From positions 1 through 64,000 of the forward strand of contig MKTC01000029.1 of the NCBI GenBank assembly GCA_001897535.1: a stretch of DNA of 64,000 bases, read 5' to 3'. The notes beneath the pieces are model-generated. The model saw only the letters and a list, made by a program, of their open reading frames with translations. It ran no database searches and was not told the origin of the DNA. Shown in pieces: positions 51,538 through 60,277 of the stretch (position 1 is the stretch's first letter; the number at the start of each line of letters is the position of its first letter). The translations under genes were made by a program, and so were the position numbers. The stretch comes from Bacteroidetes bacterium 37-13 (GTDB taxonomy: Bacteria; Bacteroidota; Bacteroidia; Chitinophagales; LD1).

Positions 51538-52230
51538 TTATTTTTTTACCAAAAGCTTAAAACCAGTTCCGTGAATATTTAGAATTTCAACATGCTCATC
51601 TGCTTTTAAATATTTGCGCAGTTTGGCAATGTAAACGTCCATGCTTCTTCCGGCAAAATATGAATCGGTTCCCCAAACAGTGTTTAGTGCAATATCGCGC
51701 TCTAACACACGGTCTAAATTTGCTGCAAGCATTTTTAATAATTCAGATTCTTTGGTGGTAAGTTTTAAAACTTGGTCATCAAATTTTAAAGTTCTAGTTG
51801 CATTGTTGAATTCGAACTTGCCGATTTTAAATTCATCTTGGTCAATTACTTCTGCCATTGGCAAGCGCTTGAAAATGTTCTCCATGCGAAGAATTAACTC
51901 TTCCATACTAAATGGTTTAGTCAAGTAGTCGTCTGCGCCAAGTTTTAAACCTTCGATGGTATCTTCTTTCAAGTTTTTAGCCGTTAAGAAGATAATTGGT
52001 ACGTGAGAATTTAGTCTGCGCACATCTTTTGCAAGCGTAAATCCGTCTTTTTTAGGCATCATTACATCGAAAATACACATATCGTATTTCCCTGCTTTAA
52101 ATTCGCTCAAGCCGTCTTCACCATTGCGTTTTAGCGTTACATCGTAGTTCTTAATTTCTAAAGAATCTTGTAACAAGTTACCGAGGTTTAAATCGTCCTC
52201 TACCAACAATATTTTTTTCTTATTTGCCAT
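51538..52230 (-). CDS. OmpR/PhoB-type response regulator (RprY-like)
   Basis: 230 residues. The receiver has 'LLVEDDLNLG', Asp55 ('MCIFDVMMPKKDG'), 'IFLTAKN' and 'GADDYLTKPF'. The DNA-binding winged helix (about 130-228) has 'LTTKESELLKMLAANLDRVLERDIALNTVWG' and 'GRSMDVYIAKLRKYL'. It closely follows the RprY type common in Bacteroidota. No adjacent histidine kinase is in the same operon; the large kinase at 53965 is separated by rffA and crcB. Located just upstream of porX on the same strand. Confidence 0.9.
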   Translation of the reverse strand: MANKKKILLVEDDLNLGNLLQDSLEIKNYDVTLKRNGEDGLSEFKAGKYDMCIFDVMMPKKDGFTLAKDVRRLNSHVPIIFLTAKNLKEDTIEGLKLGADDYLTKPFSMEELILRMENIFKRLPMAEVIDQDEFKIGKFEFNNATRTLKFDDQVLKLTTKESELLKMLAANLDRVLERDIALNTVWGTDSYFAGRSMDVYIAKLRKYLKADEHVEILNIHGTGFKLLVKK

Positions 52231-52431
52231 AATATTTCATTTTGTTAATTTGACAATATATAAGTACGATAAGTTGCACAATATATTGCTTCATTAGCAT
52301 TTGTTAAGATTTTAAAGTTTCTGTTAAATTGAATCTTGTTCCGCGCTATATCTTCGTTTCAGAGTTGAATTATCTTTAATAATTAACGGTTTTAACAAAA
52401 TGCACATCAATTAAAAATTGCAGATTGCAGC

Positions 52432-52803
52432 ATGAAAATAATTTTTGTCATTGGGGCCGGCAGTTTTATTGGAGGGGTTTTTCGCTATTTGCTTTCGCAA
52501 TTTATTCATACAAAATATATACACGCAATTCCGTTTGGTACATTGAGTGTAAACATTATAGGCAGTTTTTTAATTGGAATTGTTTTTGGTTTGGCAGAAA
52601 GGGGAAACTTTTCCAACGAATGGCGATTGTTTTTAGCAACGGGTGTAATTGGTGGTTTCACTACGTTTTCTTCTTTTTCGCACGAAACTGTAACGCTTAT
52701 GCGCGATGGCAATTTCGGCTATTCTTTCATTTATATTTCTGCAAGTATTTTGCTTAGTCTTTTAGCTACATTTATTGGTATTATGCTCACCAAATTATTT
52801 TAA
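52432..52803 (+). CDS. crcB: Fluoride ion channel CrcB/Fluc
   Basis: 123 residues, four helices. Family motifs are 'GAGSFIGGVFRYLLSQ', 'PFGTLSVNIIGSFLIGI' and 'GVIGGFTTFSSFSHET', which line the fluoride pores in a dual-topology dimer. Exports fluoride passively. The last nine bases overlap the end of the convergent rffA gene. The 200 bases upstream carry no recognisable fluoride riboswitch. Confidence 0.92.
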   Translation: MKIIFVIGAGSFIGGVFRYLLSQFIHTKYIHAIPFGTLSVNIIGSFLIGIVFGLAERGNFSNEWRLFLATGVIGGFTTFSSFSHETVTLMRDGNFGYSFIYISASILLSLLATFIGIMLTKLF

Positions 52804-53943
52804 GAACTTGGTAATTTCTTCGCTTACATATATTACCTCTTCGGGCAAAAGTTCATAATACATTGGCAGCCGAAGCAAACAATCGGAATAGCGTTCGCAA
52901 TTTGGCAATGTTTTTAAGCTGTTTGTTTTTAAGTAGAAAGCACTTTTATGGAGCGATTGATAATGAAATGCAGTGTAAATTCCTTTCTCCTTTAGGTATG
53001 AAATTAAATTTCTTCGTGCTTGGCTGCTATTGCAAATAATATAAAAAATGTGTGCATTATTTTCAGCATAGTTTGGAATAAAAGGCAAGCTTATTTTTCC
53101 TGCATTTGCGAGTGGAAGAAGTAGTTGGAAATAATGATGCCACAGTGCTTTACGTTTTTGTTGTATAATTTTAATTTGCTCTAATTGCGCAAACAAAAAT
53201 GCTGCCGTAATCTCCGAAGGAAGAAAAGATGAACCAATATCTTCCCAACCGTATTTATCAATTTCGCCTCTAAAAAATGCTGTTCTGTTTGTACCTTTTT
53301 CGCGAATAATTTCTGCGCGTTTAATGAACGAAGTATCGTTTACTGCTAACATGCCACCTTCACCGGAAATTACATTTTTAGTTTCGTGAAAAGAGAAAGA
53401 AGCCAACGCACCAATGCTTCCCAAATATTTTTTTGTACCATCAGAAAAAGTATAAGTGCTTTCGATTGCTTGTGCAGCATCTTCCACTACAAACAAATTA
53501 TGTTGCTGCGCAATAGCTGTTATTTTCTCCATGTTGCAAGCTACGCCTGCATAATGAACTACAATAATAGCTTTAGTTTTGGACGAAATAAGCGCTTCAA
53601 TTTTTGTTTCATCAATATTAGGTTCCTCTACTTTTGAATCGGCAAAAACAATTTTTGCACCGCGCAGCACAAAAGCATTTACGGTAGAAACGAAAGTGAA
53701 TGATGGTGCAATTACTTCATCACCGGGTTGAATATTTAAAAGGATTGCAGCCATTTCCAAAGCATCGGTGCAAGACGTTGTAAGAAAGGCTTTTTCTATC
53801 TTGTAATGTGTTTCAAAAAAGTGATGGCACTTTTCAGAAAAAGCACCATCTCCGGAAATTTTCCCAAAATCAACTGCTTGCTTTATGTAGCTTAATTCGC
53901 TGCCTGCAATAAACGGTTTGTTGAATGGAATTTTGTATTTCAT
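52795..53943 (-). CDS. rffA: dTDP-4-amino-4,6-dideoxygalactose transaminase
   Basis: 382 residues, DegT/DnrJ/EryC1/StrS fold. Cofactor Lys189 is in 'ASFSFHETKNVISGEGG'. 'IPFNKPFIAGSELSYI', 'GKISGDGAFSEKC', 'LTTSCTDALEMAAILLNIQPGDEVIAPSFTFVSTVNAFVLRGAKIVF', 'EKGTNRTAFFRGEIDKYGWEDIGSSFLPS' and 'FHYQSLH' match the WecE/RffA subgroup, which makes dTDP-Fuc4N from the 4-keto-6-deoxyglucose nucleotide. The sugar could serve the surface glycans made elsewhere in the window. The gene starts 21 bases after the histidine kinase stop, so the two appear co-transcribed. Confidence 0.88.
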   Translation of the reverse strand: MKYKIPFNKPFIAGSELSYIKQAVDFGKISGDGAFSEKCHHFFETHYKIEKAFLTTSCTDALEMAAILLNIQPGDEVIAPSFTFVSTVNAFVLRGAKIVFADSKVEEPNIDETKIEALISSKTKAIIVVHYAGVACNMEKITAIAQQHNLFVVEDAAQAIESTYTFSDGTKKYLGSIGALASFSFHETKNVISGEGGMLAVNDTSFIKRAEIIREKGTNRTAFFRGEIDKYGWEDIGSSFLPSEITAAFLFAQLEQIKIIQQKRKALWHHYFQLLLPLANAGKISLPFIPNYAENNAHIFYIICNSSQARRNLISYLKEKGIYTAFHYQSLHKSAFYLKTNSLKTLPNCERYSDCLLRLPMYYELLPEEVIYVSEEITKFLK

Positions 53944-53964
53944 GCTTTGTTGCGAATCGCGAAT

Positions 53965-56900
53965 TTATGCTTTCATTTTGGGTAACACCACAAAAAAAGT
54001 TGTTCCTTTCCCTACTTCACTTTCAAACCAAATTACGCCACCGCTGCCTTCAATAATTTGAAGTGCAATGGCAAGTCCCAAGCCCGTTCCGCTCGATTTT
54101 GTTGTAAAATTCGGTACAAAAACTTTGGTGTAATTTTCTTCAGCAATTCCAATTCCATTATCCGCAATTTCAACTTGTAGCATTTCGTGTTTTTCAATAA
54201 TAGAAACATTTATTTGCGGCTCTCTTTCTTCTGGCACCGATTGGATGCCATTCTTTACAAGGTTATTGAAAACACTCAAAAGTTGGTTTCTATCAGCAAA
54301 CACAATCGAATTTTCAACTTGTAAATTATAGTTGATAATTACATTTTCTTCTTTACTAAAAAGGTCGCAAATACCTTGTAGCATATTGTTTAAATCTACG
54401 GGCTCATTTTCGCCTTTAGGCATTTTAGCAAAGGTTGAAAACGAGGTGGCAATAGCCGAAAGATTATCAATTTGCTCAACTAAAGTTTGGGTAACTTTTG
54501 CAGCAAGTTCTGTGATGCGCGGATTATTTTCATTGATGGCTTTCTGCAAATATTGAATGCTCAACTTCATTGGTGTGAGCGGATTTTTTATTTCGTGCGC
54601 AATTTGCTTTGCCATCTCGCGCCAAGCTCCTTCTCTTTCTGTTCTTGCCAACTGTTCGGCACTATTTTCTAACTCGCGAATCATTCTGTTGTATTGCTTT
54701 ACCAATACACCAATTTCATCATCTCTGCTCCAAATTATTGGCTGATTGGGACTTCCTAAATTTACCATTTGCATTTTTTGAGCAATGTAATTGAGCGGTT
54801 TGGTAACAGAATTTGAAATAAAATAGGCTATTAAGATTGCTAACAAAAGCAAGAACACATACACGTTCATCAATGCAATTAAAAACGAATCAATCTCATC
54901 GCTCGATTTCAACTTTGTTTCATAATCAGGAAATACCACAAAACCTGTGAGTTTAGTTTTGTTGGTGAGTTGATAGTAAGCAGATTGATAATTAAAAGTG
55001 CCAATTTGCTCTTGCATATTCAACTGCTCTTTGTCATTGTTTTTTAGTTGGAAATAAGCTATAGGATTCATTTTATACGAAACAATTCCACGTTCAAAAA
55101 GTGGCGGCTGCGAAGTATAAACTAAGTTGCCTAAAGTATCAAAGAAGTTCACATCTACACTATTTGCATAAGCACTTCTTTTTAAATCATTCACAATAAT
55201 TTCTTCACTAAATGGTTGTGCAGATTTATTCAGTTTGTTGAGCGTGAAATTGAGTGAATTAATTACAGCTTCTTCTTTTTTAATAGCACGTTCACTCATA
55301 TTGCTGTTGTTTTGGCTCGAGAAAAAAGAAACAGTTATATAGCCAATTGCCACAAAGGAAATGATGATGATAGACAACATCGCGTAGTTGATTCGCGCTT
55401 TAAATGAACGCGAAATAGGACTAAACCAGCTTTTGATATTGAATGAAAATTTATAATTGCCGAAAAGCATTTGCACAATGGCAACAAACAATAAAAACAC
55501 TGTAAACAAGTAGGAGAAAAGCGCTATTGGTTCAAACAAACTTTCTTGCTTTACGGTGATAATTACTCTTCTATCGTTTGTGCCTTTCAAGATGTTATGC
55601 TCCCAATCTCCCACATCAATAAAGCGTTCTTTGGTGCCTTTAAAATCTAAGCCATTTGGCCAAACTAATGGATAACTGTAATCGCCTCTATTTGCCAACA
55701 ACTTATTGTTTCTAAAAATGGCGTAACTGAAACCTTCTTCACTCACTTTTGTAGCTAAATAATTATCAGCCAACAAACGATTGTACAAGTTTTCACTTTC
55801 ATAAATTCGCGGTTTAAATTCTATGGCAATTGGAGTTTTTTTATTCGTGAAAAGCATTGCTATATAAGAGTTGTAGCCCGAAGAATCTGTACAAAGTTTT
55901 AACTTGCTAAAAGTGCTTTTCGATAAGAAGTATTTATCTTTTGCTTGCACATAATCGCTATCGGAGCCAAAACCTGAAAGATAAATTGCAGCATTATATT
56001 TACTTAAGTAGCGTGCTAAATAATTTGAAAAAAGGTTCTCCTTTAAAATTCGTATGGACTTTGGATTTGCGATATTGGAACTTGAAAGTGCATTGCTAAT
56101 TGTAGTGTCTTGTTCAATTTCTTTATAGGTTGTTTCAAAATTATTTTCGGTGAAATAATCATGCTCTTGTAAGAGCATTTCTGCCACTAACTTCCGCAAA
56201 TTTCTTTCTCTTACTTCAAATAAATTTGAAAAAAGATAGGTAGAAAAAGCACTATATAAAGCGATGGCAATTAAAATTTCAGCAGTGCGCTTTTGAGTTA
56301 CCACATCTTGGTGTATAAACAAAAAAACAAATAGCCAAGCAGTGCTCCACAAAGCTGCTGAAATATAAATTTCAGCAGTATTAAATAGAGAAGAAAAAAG
56401 CACAAACAATAAAAGGCATGCGATACAATGCAATACAAACACTAAAACAGGAAGCTTAATTCCATTTACAATTTTTATTGCAGTGCTACTGAGTAAAAAA
56501 TGAGAAAGCAGCAAAAAAGTAACGCAAAGCAGCCCAACAAAACTAAAAGTATTTAAACTCAATAAATTGAAAAGCTGAAATGAAATGGAGGAGTCCAACA
56601 CTAAGGTTTTAACGGCATGTGCCACAAATGCAGAGAAAGAAAATACTGAAAAAATAAGTATAAACTGGCGCAGTTGTTTTTGCCATTTAGGTTTATCTAT
56701 AGGAAAGTGTAGCACCAAGCGCTTATGCACAAAACTAACGAACCAAAGAATGAAAATACTTAGAATAAAGAGATTGAATAAAGACGGCAATGTTGAAGCT
56801 TCGGCATAAAGTTCGGAGCTGAATATTTTATGCTGAAATATTGTAAAGTGCGGTTTTAAAAAGTGAAGTATTAAATAGAAGAGGGCAAAACTCAACACTA

Positions 56901-57630
56901 AAAACACAGAAGAAAATGCTAACCCATTTCTATTGTAAACATATTTTGCAATAGCATGTATATACAATCCCCAAACAAAACAGATGAGCAAGAATAACAA
57001 CAAGTGAAATTTATTTACTGAAATTGTGCTCTGTGCATCTTGTTTTTGAATATAAAATAAAGTGCTGCCATCTTCCGCCAATACTGCCTTATCAGGTGAA
57101 ATATTTTGCCTATCATTTGGTATAATATTTACATCGGAAAAATTGAAGCCAAATAACGGGGCAAACTCATTTCGCAAAATATCGCTCTCGGGATTAAAGT
57201 CATATTTTATTGGTAGCAATCCCAGAACTACTTCGCTGTCTATAAGCGGTTTTTTAAATAGAATATACCAGCCGTTTTGTAACTTTTCAAGCGATATACT
57301 TTTTGTTGGCTGCACATTTTCAACTAAAACAGCATTGTTTTTTGTCCAAAAAGTAAGGCTATCGTTCTTGTAGAAATACAACCCGAAAGGTTCTTTCTGT
57401 AATGAATTTAATGTAGCCAAATCCGCAGAACCATTAAAGCATTTATCAATTAAAGTTGAATTGCCTACAATAGAATTAAATGCTTTTTGCTGATCGAGAA
57501 TTACCTTAGAAATATTTTTTGCAACTGCCGCTGACCTTTTCGGCAAAGGCTGAAAAACAATAAACAATGCCAATAAAATAGGCAGCACTAAATGCTTTAA
57601 ATTTCTCCATTTAAAATGCCAACCATTCAT
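53965..57630 (-). CDS. Large multi-membrane sensor histidine kinase (NtrY-like core)
   Basis: 1221 residues, about twice the length of a usual kinase. One helix near residues 13-30 is followed by a periplasmic region (to about 205), eight helices between about 205 and 470, a second outer region (to about 700), two more helices, a third sensory loop (about 770-930), a further helix and HAMP ('YFISNSVTKPLNYIAQKMQMV'). The catalytic part has the H-box 'MAKQIAHEIKNPLTPMKLSIQYLQ', N-box 'NNLVKNGIQSV', and G-boxes 'ADNGIGIAEE', 'GTGLGLAIALQI'. No receiver domain. Possible partners are the regulators at 49828 and 51538. Ligand unknown. Confidence 0.88.
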   Translation of the reverse strand: MNGWHFKWRNLKHLVLPILLALFIVFQPLPKRSAAVAKNISKVILDQQKAFNSIVGNSTLIDKCFNGSADLATLNSLQKEPFGLYFYKNDSLTFWTKNNAVLVENVQPTKSISLEKLQNGWYILFKKPLIDSEVVLGLLPIKYDFNPESDILRNEFAPLFGFNFSDVNIIPNDRQNISPDKAVLAEDGSTLFYIQKQDAQSTISVNKFHLLLFLLICFVWGLYIHAIAKYVYNRNGLAFSSVFLVLSFALFYLILHFLKPHFTIFQHKIFSSELYAEASTLPSLFNLFILSIFILWFVSFVHKRLVLHFPIDKPKWQKQLRQFILIFSVFSFSAFVAHAVKTLVLDSSISFQLFNLLSLNTFSFVGLLCVTFLLLSHFLLSSTAIKIVNGIKLPVLVFVLHCIACLLLFVLFSSLFNTAEIYISAALWSTAWLFVFLFIHQDVVTQKRTAEILIAIALYSAFSTYLFSNLFEVRERNLRKLVAEMLLQEHDYFTENNFETTYKEIEQDTTISNALSSSNIANPKSIRILKENLFSNYLARYLSKYNAAIYLSGFGSDSDYVQAKDKYFLSKSTFSKLKLCTDSSGYNSYIAMLFTNKKTPIAIEFKPRIYESENLYNRLLADNYLATKVSEEGFSYAIFRNNKLLANRGDYSYPLVWPNGLDFKGTKERFIDVGDWEHNILKGTNDRRVIITVKQESLFEPIALFSYLFTVFLLFVAIVQMLFGNYKFSFNIKSWFSPISRSFKARINYAMLSIIIISFVAIGYITVSFFSSQNNSNMSERAIKKEEAVINSLNFTLNKLNKSAQPFSEEIIVNDLKRSAYANSVDVNFFDTLGNLVYTSQPPLFERGIVSYKMNPIAYFQLKNNDKEQLNMQEQIGTFNYQSAYYQLTNKTKLTGFVVFPDYETKLKSSDEIDSFLIALMNVYVFLLLLAILIAYFISNSVTKPLNYIAQKMQMVNLGSPNQPIIWSRDDEIGVLVKQYNRMIRELENSAEQLARTEREGAWREMAKQIAHEIKNPLTPMKLSIQYLQKAINENNPRITELAAKVTQTLVEQIDNLSAIATSFSTFAKMPKGENEPVDLNNMLQGICDLFSKEENVIINYNLQVENSIVFADRNQLLSVFNNLVKNGIQSVPEEREPQINVSIIEKHEMLQVEIADNGIGIAEENYTKVFVPNFTTKSSGTGLGLAIALQIIEGSGGVIWFESEVGKGTTFFVVLPKMKA

Positions 57631-57693
57631 ATTTTTCTAACCAATAAAATCTAATGTAAAATAAAAAGAGAAATATCGCGAAAAACGAAACTT

Positions 57694-59844
57694 TTACTTT
57701 ACTAAACCTGCAATTCTGCCCATGTTCCAAATGTTCATAAACAAAGGGCGATATTGATTTTTCTCTGCTTGTTTTTCTTCGCGTTCCCAAAAGTGCAAAT
57801 TGCTTACCGGATACAAATAACCAAAATGGTATGCCGTGTGATCCCATCTTTTTCGCGCAATTAAATCTACCGGATAGCGATAATTTTTTTCTCTATCTTC
57901 CACAATTTTTAGTGCTTGAACTCTAACTTTAGCAGCGTTTTGTAGCAAAGAATCTGCCTTAAATTTTTCATGTTTAATTTTCGATTCTCGTTTTGCAACT
58001 AAATATTTCAAAGTGTTTAAACGGTGAAAAGCGCGCAAAGAAGTAACCTCTAAACCCTCTGCAACTTCAGCATTAAGTTTTGAAGAATCTGTAATAAATG
58101 GTTGAACTTTTCTAATTTCAGAAACAACTTTCTTCGTATTTTCTGCAAAGCGATTTAATACAGGAATAACATCTGTTTGTATCTGCTCCAATTCTTTCAA
58201 ACTTGCTTTATTGCGAATGTATTTATAGCTCAACTTTGGGCGTGGGTGATATTCGTGCGCAATAGATTTTATGCCAATTTCATCAGTAATTGTCATAGCA
58301 GTCATCCATTGCATTAGCGAGCTATCTTTTAAATATTCTTGTTGTAGTTTTAAACTTTTATCAAAGCTCGAAAGTATTGCAGAATCAAGTATTTGATGTG
58401 CATACATTTCTGGCGTGCGCAATTCTTTTACTCCGTTTGTGGTGTGCTGCCAACTCCAGCGGGCAATGCTCCAATCGTTTAACCAATAGCCCCATTCCCA
58501 GCCCGAAGAAAAAGTAATATGCCCCGGGATTTTGTAATAAACACAAGTGTCAATATCAGTTAATCGTGCTTTTAAATATGGCAAAAGCAACATAGGTACA
58601 GAATTGTCAAAGGTAATCCAGTAAGCACTTTCCGGATAGTACCAAGTTTCGCGTGTTTTATTTTCTTTCAATAAAAAATTAAAAATATGCCTTTGGTTTT
58701 TGTTCTCGTAAACTGGTGCATTTTGCTCGGTCATGTCATAAAACATTACTGTGTGTGCTAAAACTCCACGTTGTTTATCCAGCAAAGCATTAGCGCTATC
58801 CAATTGGAAATCTTTTTTGCTCCCTGCTTCATTTTCTAATGTAACCACATGCTGCCTGCCCATCAATTTTGCTTTGGAATTTTCTTGGAGCCACTTCAAA
58901 ATATATTGTCTTAATTCTTCTTTCTTTTGTTTGTTTCCACCAATAAATTCAGCAGTAGAAAACTCCATATTGATGAAATCCCAATTCGCTTTATTCAGCC
59001 AATTCAAATTCCTTTCAATTTGCTTTTTCTTATTTACTGAAGAGCCATAAAGTTGAAAAGCTTTTTGTTGAATCATGTGCAGCGATAAATCAACAGAAAC
59101 AAGCAATCCACGCTGATGCGCATATTCCGTAAAGGACTTTGCATGTTCAATCCAAGTATCTTTTTTTATACTTCGCAGCAAACAAAATTCAAAGTAATTT
59201 TGCCCATTTCGGCAAAGCCAGTTGATATATTCTTTTATATCATTCAGCGCATTTGCCTTGCTTTCGTCAAGCAACTGTTCTGTTAGTTCAAGCGGATGTT
59301 GTGTGTGTAAATGAAAACCTTTCTTATCAAAAAGTGGTGTGGCATTCCAATCAAAATCTTCCTTTAGTTTCCATTCATCAAAGTGCGGAATAATTGTTTT
59401 GCGCGGATGGTAAAATCGGAAGCCTAATTTTTCTTGCAACAAACCATACAAGCCAAAGCTTATACCTTGAAAGGAAGTTGCATCAAGCATTAAGTGGTAT
59501 CTCTTCTTTTTATCTTGAACCTGCTGCCAGCGATATTGATGTGCAGGAAAATGTTTGTAAGGGAACACGGCATTTTGAGAAAATACTGTTGGTGCTGAAG
59601 CAATGGAATCATCAACATAGGGCAATACAATATTCACTTTCGTAACTTTGCCATTTAAGGTTACTTCGCAATTGCAGGCTTGCTTTAAAAGGCTTTGAAA
59701 ATCTAAAATTGAAATTGAGGAAATTGAAGTATCTAAAAGTGTTTGCGGTGCAATAATGTTTATTTTCAAATCATTTGAAGCAAATGTGCTTACTGAAAAT
59801 GAGATGATGGAAAAAACAATAAGTACTAATCTTCTAATAACCAT
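57694..59844 (-). CDS. Large secreted protein, possibly glycoside-hydrolase-like
   Basis: 716 residues with a signal peptide (about 1-22, 'LIVFSIISFSVSTFAS'). Residues 25-160 resemble the N-terminal alpha/beta domain that precedes GH20, GH67 and similar catalytic barrels ('YHLMLDATSFQGISFGLYGLLQEKLGFRFYHP'). The middle (about 170-470) has alternating strand and helix segments with acidic residues ('FINMEFSTAEF', 'VTLENEAGS', 'YPESAYWITFD') as in a TIM barrel. The C-terminal 200 residues are helical. No certain family or catalytic pair was recognised. It overlaps the small upstream gene by 19 bases and precedes the kinase by 63 bases. Confidence 0.6.
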   Translation of the reverse strand: MVIRRLVLIVFSIISFSVSTFASNDLKINIIAPQTLLDTSISSISILDFQSLLKQACNCEVTLNGKVTKVNIVLPYVDDSIASAPTVFSQNAVFPYKHFPAHQYRWQQVQDKKKRYHLMLDATSFQGISFGLYGLLQEKLGFRFYHPRKTIIPHFDEWKLKEDFDWNATPLFDKKGFHLHTQHPLELTEQLLDESKANALNDIKEYINWLCRNGQNYFEFCLLRSIKKDTWIEHAKSFTEYAHQRGLLVSVDLSLHMIQQKAFQLYGSSVNKKKQIERNLNWLNKANWDFINMEFSTAEFIGGNKQKKEELRQYILKWLQENSKAKLMGRQHVVTLENEAGSKKDFQLDSANALLDKQRGVLAHTVMFYDMTEQNAPVYENKNQRHIFNFLLKENKTRETWYYPESAYWITFDNSVPMLLLPYLKARLTDIDTCVYYKIPGHITFSSGWEWGYWLNDWSIARWSWQHTTNGVKELRTPEMYAHQILDSAILSSFDKSLKLQQEYLKDSSLMQWMTAMTITDEIGIKSIAHEYHPRPKLSYKYIRNKASLKELEQIQTDVIPVLNRFAENTKKVVSEIRKVQPFITDSSKLNAEVAEGLEVTSLRAFHRLNTLKYLVAKRESKIKHEKFKADSLLQNAAKVRVQALKIVEDREKNYRYPVDLIARKRWDHTAYHFGYLYPVSNLHFWEREEKQAEKNQYRPLFMNIWNMGRIAGLVK

Positions 59845-60197
59845 TTTTCTGCAACTTCAAATTCTGTAAAACACTGCACATTCAATCCTCTGTTTTCTGA
59901 TACTAACTCTGCAAACCTAAGGCGGCTAAAATGAATAGGGAAAGTATCGTAAAAAGCACATTTTAAACCAAAATACAATGGTGCGCATTCTGTAGCTATA
60001 TTAAATATTTCTGCCTCTTCTAATTTGTATGGACTTTCTGAAATCAGCATCACTTTTTTAGTCTTATGCTTCTTAAGTTCATTTGCCACTTCAAATAAAA
60101 CCGATCTAAAGAGTTCAATTGAATTTGAATTTGAAGTATAGGTAGCACGGAGGTATTCGGGAGTATTTTCAAAATGAATTGTATAATCTTTTTCCAT
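59826..60197 (-). CDS. Small STAS-like cytoplasmic protein, function unknown
   Basis: 123 residues from ATG 60197 ('MEKDYTIHFEN'); in-frame starts at 60203 and 60215 are possible. The pattern of alternating strands and helices ('LRATYTSNSNSIELFRSVLFEVANELKKHKTKKVMLISES', later 'FTEFEVAEKWLL') resembles SpoIIAA/STAS-like proteins of Bacteroidota, but no functional residue could be assigned. It is the first gene of the minus-strand run to 52795 and overlaps the next gene by 19 bases. Confidence 0.62.
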   Translation of the reverse strand: MEKDYTIHFENTPEYLRATYTSNSNSIELFRSVLFEVANELKKHKTKKVMLISESPYKLEEAEIFNIATECAPLYFGLKCAFYDTFPIHFSRLRFAELVSENRGLNVQCFTEFEVAEKWLLED

Positions 60198-60277
60198 AAA
60201 CATCTTCAGGCACATAAATAGTATTTCTATCTATAATCAAAAATTTTCATCACGTTTGTTTTATATTTTTTCGCAAA

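Noticed and set aside
52231-52431. Possible fluoride riboswitch upstream of crcB
   Set aside because: The conserved crcB-motif sequence was looked for and not found; the stretch is AT-rich without a convincing fold.
53965-57630. Kinase considered as PorY, partner of PorX
   Set aside because: PorY is much shorter and simpler; the size and helix layout here do not fit.
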